Assembly: GCA_017457555.1 (NCBI GenBank)
Contig: JAFTHG010000151.1
Span: forward strand, 1 to 9,578
DNA: 9,578 nt
Direction: 5' to 3'
DNA from: Kiritimatiellia bacterium
GTDB taxonomy: Bacteria; Verrucomicrobiota; Kiritimatiellia; RFP12; DVOR01
Under the pieces are notes generated by a model. That model did not search any database. It was not told the origin of the DNA and saw only the letters and a program-made list of their open reading frames with translations. Both the position numbers and the translations under genes were made by a program. Positions 6,710 to 9,578 of this stretch are shown here, piece by piece. Numbering within the stretch: the stretch's first letter is position 1; the number at the start of each line of letters is the position of its first letter.

Positions 6710-7888
6710 TTACCAATTCACCGCCACTGGCGATCCGTTATAGGCTGCCTTCAAGATTTTCTTGATGTCAGCAGCGCTGGTCTTGCGCGGATTTGAGCCC
6801 GTGCACGGATCGAGTTTTGCATTCTTGGAGATGAATTCGAGATTCTTGGTAAAGACGTCTTCAGACACACCGGCTTCTTCAAGTGTGGCGGGGATGTCGA
6901 GCGAGTCATTGAGGGCGCAAATCTTATCTACTAAGACGTTGACCAGCTGACGCTCTGTTGCTCCCGGCAAACCGAGTGCACGAGCAATGTCGGCATAGCG
7001 TCCTTCGCATGCCTTGCGGTTGAATTGAATCACATAGGGCAATAAAATCGCGTTGCAGAGCCCATGAGGGAGATTGAATTGTGCGCCAATCTTGTGGGCA
7101 ATGGAGTGCGTAATGCCGAGTAACGCATTGGTAAAGGCCATTCCGGCGAGGCACTGGGCCACGTGCATCCGGCCACGAGCTGCCATATCACCATTATAGG
7201 AAGCCACCAAATCGTCATCAATCATCTGAATGGCTTTCAGTGCCAGCGGATCTGAGAAATCACTATGCAGTCCTGCCACATAGGCCTCAATGGCATGCGT
7301 CAGCGCGTCCAATCCCGTGTGGGCCGTCAATTTCGGCGGCATCGTTTCGGCCAAATCCGAATCCACCACGGCGATATCCGGCGTAATTTCATAGTCGGCC
7401 AGCGGATATTTCACCTTGGTAGCATAGTCCGTAATCACAGAAAAGGCCGTCACTTCGGTCGCCGTGCCGGAAGTTGACGGCACCGCCACAAAGATGGCCT
7501 TCTGGCGAAGCACCGGCATCGTGAAGGGATTTTTGATATCGTCAAAGGTCTTGTCGGGATATTCATAAAAGACCCACATGGCCTTTGCAGCATCAATCGG
7601 CGATCCTCCGCCAATAGCCACAATCACATCCGGCTGAAAAGCCGTCATCGCCTGCGCGCCCTTCATCACCGTTTCCACTGAAGGATCGGGCTCAACGCCC
7701 TCAAAGTGCTTCACCTTCAGGCCGGCCTTCTTCAAAATCGCATCCAGACGATCCAAGGCTCCGCTCTTCTTCATTGAAGAACCGCCCGTCACGACCATTG
7801 CGCGCTTGCAAGTCTTGCCAAGCACGGCCAATTCTTTCATTGCACCAGGGCCGAAATAAAGATCACGGGGTAACGTGAAGCGAGCCAT
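6710..7888 (-). CDS. Iron-containing alcohol dehydrogenase (AdhE C-domain-like)
   Basis: Cytoplasmic NAD(P)-dependent dehydrogenase interconverting a short-chain aldehyde and an alcohol, 392 aa. The nucleotide-binding motif GGGSPIDAAKAM is at residues 93-104. The four metal ligands of the group III (iron) family are present at Asp194, His198, His261 and His275, with the spacing seen in E. coli FucO. Middle and C-terminal motifs (KYPLADYEITPD; TGSNPR near 363-368) resemble the alcohol dehydrogenase half of AdhE more than FucO, so a fermentative ethanol/butanol-type enzyme is likely; the exact substrate is open. The start is ATG at 7886-7888, eight bases after SD AGAAAGGA and directly at the family's N-terminus (MARFTLPRDLYFGPG). 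An in-frame ATG at 7969 lies upstream of the promoter and is rejected. The gene is monocistronic, with its own promoter and terminator. Confidence 0.95.
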   Translation of the reverse strand: MARFTLPRDLYFGPGAMKELAVLGKTCKRAMVVTGGSSMKKSGALDRLDAILKKAGLKVKHFEGVEPDPSVETVMKGAQAMTAFQPDVIVAIGGGSPIDAAKAMWVFYEYPDKTFDDIKNPFTMPVLRQKAIFVAVPSTSGTATEVTAFSVITDYATKVKYPLADYEITPDIAVVDSDLAETMPPKLTAHTGLDALTHAIEAYVAGLHSDFSDPLALKAIQMIDDDLVASYNGDMAARGRMHVAQCLAGMAFTNALLGITHSIAHKIGAQFNLPHGLCNAILLPYVIQFNRKACEGRYADIARALGLPGATERQLVNVLVDKICALNDSLDIPATLEEAGVSEDVFTKNLEFISKNAKLDPCTGSNPRKTSAADIKKILKAAYNGSPVAVNW

Positions 7889-7909
7889 CTGAAAAATCCT
7901 TTCTACCGT

Positions 7910-7923
7910 GGGTGAACACACCC
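7910..7923 (-). other. Small hairpin in the dehydrogenase leader
   Basis: GGGTG and CACCC form a 5-bp GC-rich stem with a 4-nt loop inside the roughly 41-nt leader, just before the SD. It could stabilise the mRNA or tune translation; no known riboswitch is recognised. Confidence 0.35.
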
Positions 7924-7924
7924 G

Positions 7925-7940
7925 ACACTGATAATAGTGT
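7925..7940. promoter_or_regulatory. Palindrome over the dehydrogenase start point, possible operator
   Basis: ACACT-N6-AGTGT is a perfect 5-bp inverted repeat that covers most of the -10 hexamer and the expected transcription start. A repressor bound here would block the promoter. No regulator gene is adjacent, and arms this short can arise by chance. Confidence 0.4.
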
Positions 7941-7964
7941 AGCGCACCGCACCCATTCTTGCAA
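7936..7964 (-). promoter_or_regulatory. Promoter of the alcohol dehydrogenase gene
   Basis: On the minus strand TTGCAA (7959-7964) is followed after exactly 17 bases by TACACT (7936-7941). Start of transcription is expected near 7929, about 41 nt before the ATG at 7888. Its position within the longer open frame fixes the translational start downstream. Confidence 0.75.
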
Positions 7965-8069
7965 CTCATTTTTTACACAAACGTGTTATCCGGCACCTCA
8001 CCTCTCCTTTTCCAACCTCGCATTGAAGCGGAATGCCACCACCCAAATCGCTACTACTAATATAATATA

Positions 8070-8085
8070 AGGAGTACCGACTCCT
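8070..8085. other. Short inverted repeat in intergenic region
   Basis: AGGAGT-ACCG-ACTCCT gives a perfect 6-bp stem with a 4-nt loop. On the minus strand a T/A-rich stretch follows rather than a pure T-run, so it is at best a weak terminator for leftward transcripts. Confidence 0.3.
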
Positions 8086-8187
8086 CGCCTATCCAAAAAA
8101 ACCTTCTGATACAGCACATCCCCAACCCCTCTTTTTCACCGCGACACAATCGGTCAACCCGTAAAAACTGCGTATCCGATGCCTCCC

Positions 8188-8206
8188 AAAATACCTTTTG
8201 TGAACC
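8188..8206. repeat. Left flanking box of the 22-bp array
   Basis: AAAATACCTTTTGTGAACC matches the right flanking box at 8321-8340 at 17 of 19 positions when one base is gapped. The two boxes are in direct orientation 133 bp apart, close to six 22-bp periods, and enclose the palindrome and the four-copy array. Confidence 0.6.
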
Positions 8207-8213
8207 GTTATTA

Positions 8214-8233
8214 ACAGGCTCAAAAGAACCTGT
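8214..8233. repeat. 20-bp palindrome beside the array
   Basis: ACAGGCTC-AAAA-GAACCTGT is an inverted repeat with 8-bp arms and one mismatch. It ends 3 bp before the first array copy and occupies the 22-bp slot just left of it. No T-run follows on either strand, so it is not an obvious terminator; a protein site or cruciform is possible. Confidence 0.5.
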
Positions 8234-8236
8234 CCT

Positions 8237-8319
8237 CAATTTCAGCGTAATTGCAAGTCAATTTCAGCGAAACTGAATCTCAATTTCAGCGTAATTGAAG
8301 ACCAATTTCAGCGTAATTC
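8237..8319. repeat. Four-copy direct repeat array, 17-bp unit at exact 22-bp period
   Basis: Copies begin at 8237, 8259, 8281 and 8303. Copies 1 and 3 are identical (CAATTTCAGCGTAATTG), copy 4 differs only in its last base, and copy 2 is CAATTTCAGCGAAACTG. The 5-bp spacers (CAAGT, AATCT, AAGAC) are not conserved beyond a bias to A. Each unit is itself an imperfect palindrome (CAATT...AATTG). A spacing of two helical turns puts all copies on one DNA face, as expected for cooperative binding of a dimeric protein. The array lies about 250 bp upstream of the glycosidase promoter and about 270 bp upstream of the dehydrogenase promoter. Function is unknown: operator array, iteron or chromosome-organising site are candidates. 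Confidence 0.9.
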
Positions 8320-8320
8320 A

Positions 8321-8340
8321 AAAACACCTTTAGTGAATCC
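8321..8340. repeat. Right flanking box of the 22-bp array
   Basis: AAAACACCTTTAGTGAATCC is the partner of the box at 8188-8206. It begins one base after the last array copy, and its sequence from 8325 sits in register with the 22-bp period, matching the array unit at about 9 of 17 positions. It may be a degenerate fifth unit. Confidence 0.6.
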
Positions 8341-8572
8341 CTTTTCACACCACTTCCACCTTCCTTTACACCACCATTCAATTCAAGCCTCAAAGCGCAC
8401 CACGCTTGCTTCTCCTACTGTTAACTCCGTTCTCAGACACACCTCTGTAACAGTCCCACATCGTCTTAAACACTTCTCCTGTCACGTACCACGCTCCCGA
8501 TTATACACCTTTTCAAAAACAAAATCCGAGCACATCAAACCCGAAAATCAACCGGAATATTCCCACCTCTAT

Positions 8573-8601
8573 TTGCTATCTTTCGCGGATTGTGCTATTC
8601 T
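8573..8601 (+). promoter_or_regulatory. Promoter of the GH109-like gene
   Basis: TTGCTA (8573-8578) is followed after 17 bases by TATTCT (8596-8601), with a TGn extension (TGC) directly before the -10. Transcription would start near 8608 and leave a leader of about 40 nt containing SD AGAAAGGA at 8633-8640. Confidence 0.75.
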
Positions 8602-8648
8602 ATGCCGCAGTGCCTTTTTCAGGTAGAATTTTAGAAAGGATATTCAAG

Positions 8649-9578
8649 ATGAAGAAAGTTGGTCTTTTAGGCTTGGTCGTACTCGCCAGCCTTACCGCTT
8701 GTACCGTCTCGCAGACACCGGCACCTGCCACACAGACGACAGCACCTGTCGTTTCCAAGACGCCGGCTCACTGGGAAAATGGAACGCTTATCGTTGAAAC
8801 GCCGGCCCGTCCTGAAGGCCAGCAGCACGTTCTCGGCCTTACCGTCCCGAAGATGAAGACCGTCCGCGTCGCATTCGTGGGTCTCGGCATGCGCGGCCCT
8901 GGCGCTGTGGCTCGTTTCACCCACATCCCCGGCGTTGAAATCGTGGCCCTCTGCGACTACGAAGAAGCCCGTGCAGAACGCCGCCAGAAGGAACTGCGTG
9001 ACGCAGGTCTGGCCCCTGCAGACATCTATTTCGGCGCAGATGGTTACAAGGAACTCTGCAAGCGTGACGACATCGACCTGGTGTACGTGGCGGTGGACTG
9101 GATGAACCACTACCCTGTCGCCAAGTGCGCCATGGAAAATGGCAAGCACGTCGCCCTCGAAGTGCCGAGCGTGATGAATCTTGAACAGTGCTGGTCGCTC
9201 ATCAACCTCGCTGAAAAGAATCGCAAGCACTGCATGATCCTCGAAAACTGCTGCTATGACTGGTTCGAATTGGACGCACTCAACATGGCACAGAAGGGCA
9301 TCTTCGGCGAAGTGATCTATGCCAAGGGCGCTTACATTCACAACCTTGACCCCTTCTGGGATGCTTACTGGTGCAATCCTGCCGACGATCCTGAAAAGCT
9401 CGGCTGGCGCTTGAAGTACAACAAGGAAAACCGTGGCGACGTCTATGCTACGCATGGTCTCGGCCCTGTGGCTCAGGTGATGAACATTCACCGTGGCGAC
9501 CGCTTCACGACCCTCGTCGCAATGGACACCAAGTCCGTCCATGGTAAGGAACTCGTGGAAAAGAAGACCGGCAAGCCC
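8649..9578 (+). CDS. GH109-like alpha-N-acetylgalactosaminidase lipoprotein, 3' part cut off by window
   Basis: Exported Gfo/Idh/MocA-fold protein resembling family GH109, which removes terminal alpha-GalNAc (for example from mucin-type glycans) using tightly bound NAD+. The first 310 residues are present; relatives are roughly 450-480 aa. The signal ends in lipobox LTAC with Cys18 lipidated, then a Thr/Pro/Ala tether (19-40). The Rossmann motif is VGLGMRG (77-83, GxGxxG). The EKP motif of sugar dehydrogenases reads EVP (171-173), as in Bacteroides GH109 proteins. LENCCYDWFE (198-207), GAYIHNLDPFW (227-237) and RGDVYATHGLGP (262-273) also match that subgroup, by recollection. ATG at 8649 follows SD AGAAAGGA by eight bases. 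Codons favour C/G-ending forms, suggesting high expression. A different glycan-acting oxidoreductase remains possible. Confidence 0.88.
   Translation, partial: MKKVGLLGLVVLASLTACTVSQTPAPATQTTAPVVSKTPAHWENGTLIVETPARPEGQQHVLGLTVPKMKTVRVAFVGLGMRGPGAVARFTHIPGVEIVALCDYEEARAERRQKELRDAGLAPADIYFGADGYKELCKRDDIDLVYVAVDWMNHYPVAKCAMENGKHVALEVPSVMNLEQCWSLINLAEKNRKHCMILENCCYDWFELDALNMAQKGIFGEVIYAKGAYIHNLDPFWDAYWCNPADDPEKLGWRLKYNKENRGDVYATHGLGPVAQVMNIHRGDRFTTLVAMDTKSVHGKELVEKKTGKP

Larger units (their letters stand above)
7965..8572. other. Long C-rich, G-poor intergenic region between divergent promoters
   Basis: About 600 bp with no supportable gene. The + strand is strongly depleted in G: by hand count 8341-8570 holds about 86 C against 20 G. 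The middle holds the 22-bp repeat array, its flanking boxes and a palindrome, listed separately. One open frame (8204-8626, +) and one (8057-8239, -) lack SD sites and family resemblance and are attributed to the skewed composition. A perfect TATAAT at 8061-8066 (+) has no matching -35. The rest shows nothing recognisable. Confidence 0.6.

Noticed and set aside
8057..8239. 60-aa minus-strand frame
   Set aside because: TTG start with no SD, begins inside a repeat copy, and no recognisable motif.
8237..8319. CRISPR array
   Set aside because: Period is 22 bp with 5-bp gaps, far too short for spacers, and no cas gene is present.
7965..8340. Replication origin (iterons near a change of gene direction)
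   Set aside because: No convincing DnaA boxes (best are TTATTAACA and TTATCCGGC), no dnaA/dnaN/parAB genes, and C-over-G skew does not switch cleanly here.
8417..8454. 7-bp inverted repeat ACTGTTA/TAACAGT
   Set aside because: Arms of this length at a 24-nt distance are expected by chance several times in a window of this size.
8204..8626. 140-codon open frame on the + strand through the repeat array up to the glycosidase promoter
   Set aside because: No SD, first plausible start is a GTG at 8333, composition is low complexity and G-poor (few stops expected), no family resemblance, and it contains the glycosidase promoter.

Overview
The window looks like chromosomal DNA from a Gram-negative bacterium. 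It carries an outer-membrane beta-barrel gene, a polysaccharide-export lipoprotein gene and a lipoprotein-type glycosidase gene. Strong Shine-Dalgarno (SD) sites (GGAGG, AGGAGA, AGAAAGGA) and ordinary sigma70-like -35/-10 promoters argue against Bacteroidota. Base composition near 50% GC (by eye), a GH109-like glycosidase and this export gene set suggest the Verrucomicrobiota/Kiritimatiellota/Lentisphaerota group, perhaps gut-associated. That placement is inference; no rRNA or marker gene is present.

Region 1 (1-5345, all minus strand) is the start of an exopolysaccharide assembly and export operon. In transcription order it has a short Wza-like OPX lipoprotein, an unrecognised 362-aa secreted protein, a 399-aa outer-membrane beta-barrel, an O-antigen ligase/polymerase-type membrane protein, and a Wzz/GumC chain-length protein cut by the window edge. 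Gaps are 6-34 nt and a promoter lies just upstream of the first gene. The OPX protein ends right after its periplasmic domains, so the separate barrel probably supplies the outer-membrane pore.

Region 2 (5612-6516, minus) is a two-gene clpP-FmdB operon with its own extended -10 promoter and a strong hairpin terminator. Region 3 (6643-7964, minus) is a single iron-type alcohol dehydrogenase gene with a clear TTGCAA-N17-TACACT promoter, a palindrome over its start point and a terminator. This promoter moves the start codon to 7888, downstream of an in-frame ATG at 7969.

Region 4 (7965-8572) is about 600 bp without a credible gene. It is rich in C and poor in G on the + strand. In its middle are four copies of a 17-bp imperfect palindrome at an exact 22-bp period, next to a 20-bp palindrome and bracketed by two diverged copies of a second motif. 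This array is the least explained structure in the window. Region 5 (8573-9578, plus) is a promoter and the first 310 codons of a GH109-type (Gfo/Idh/MocA fold) lipoprotein glycosidase, divergent from everything to its left.
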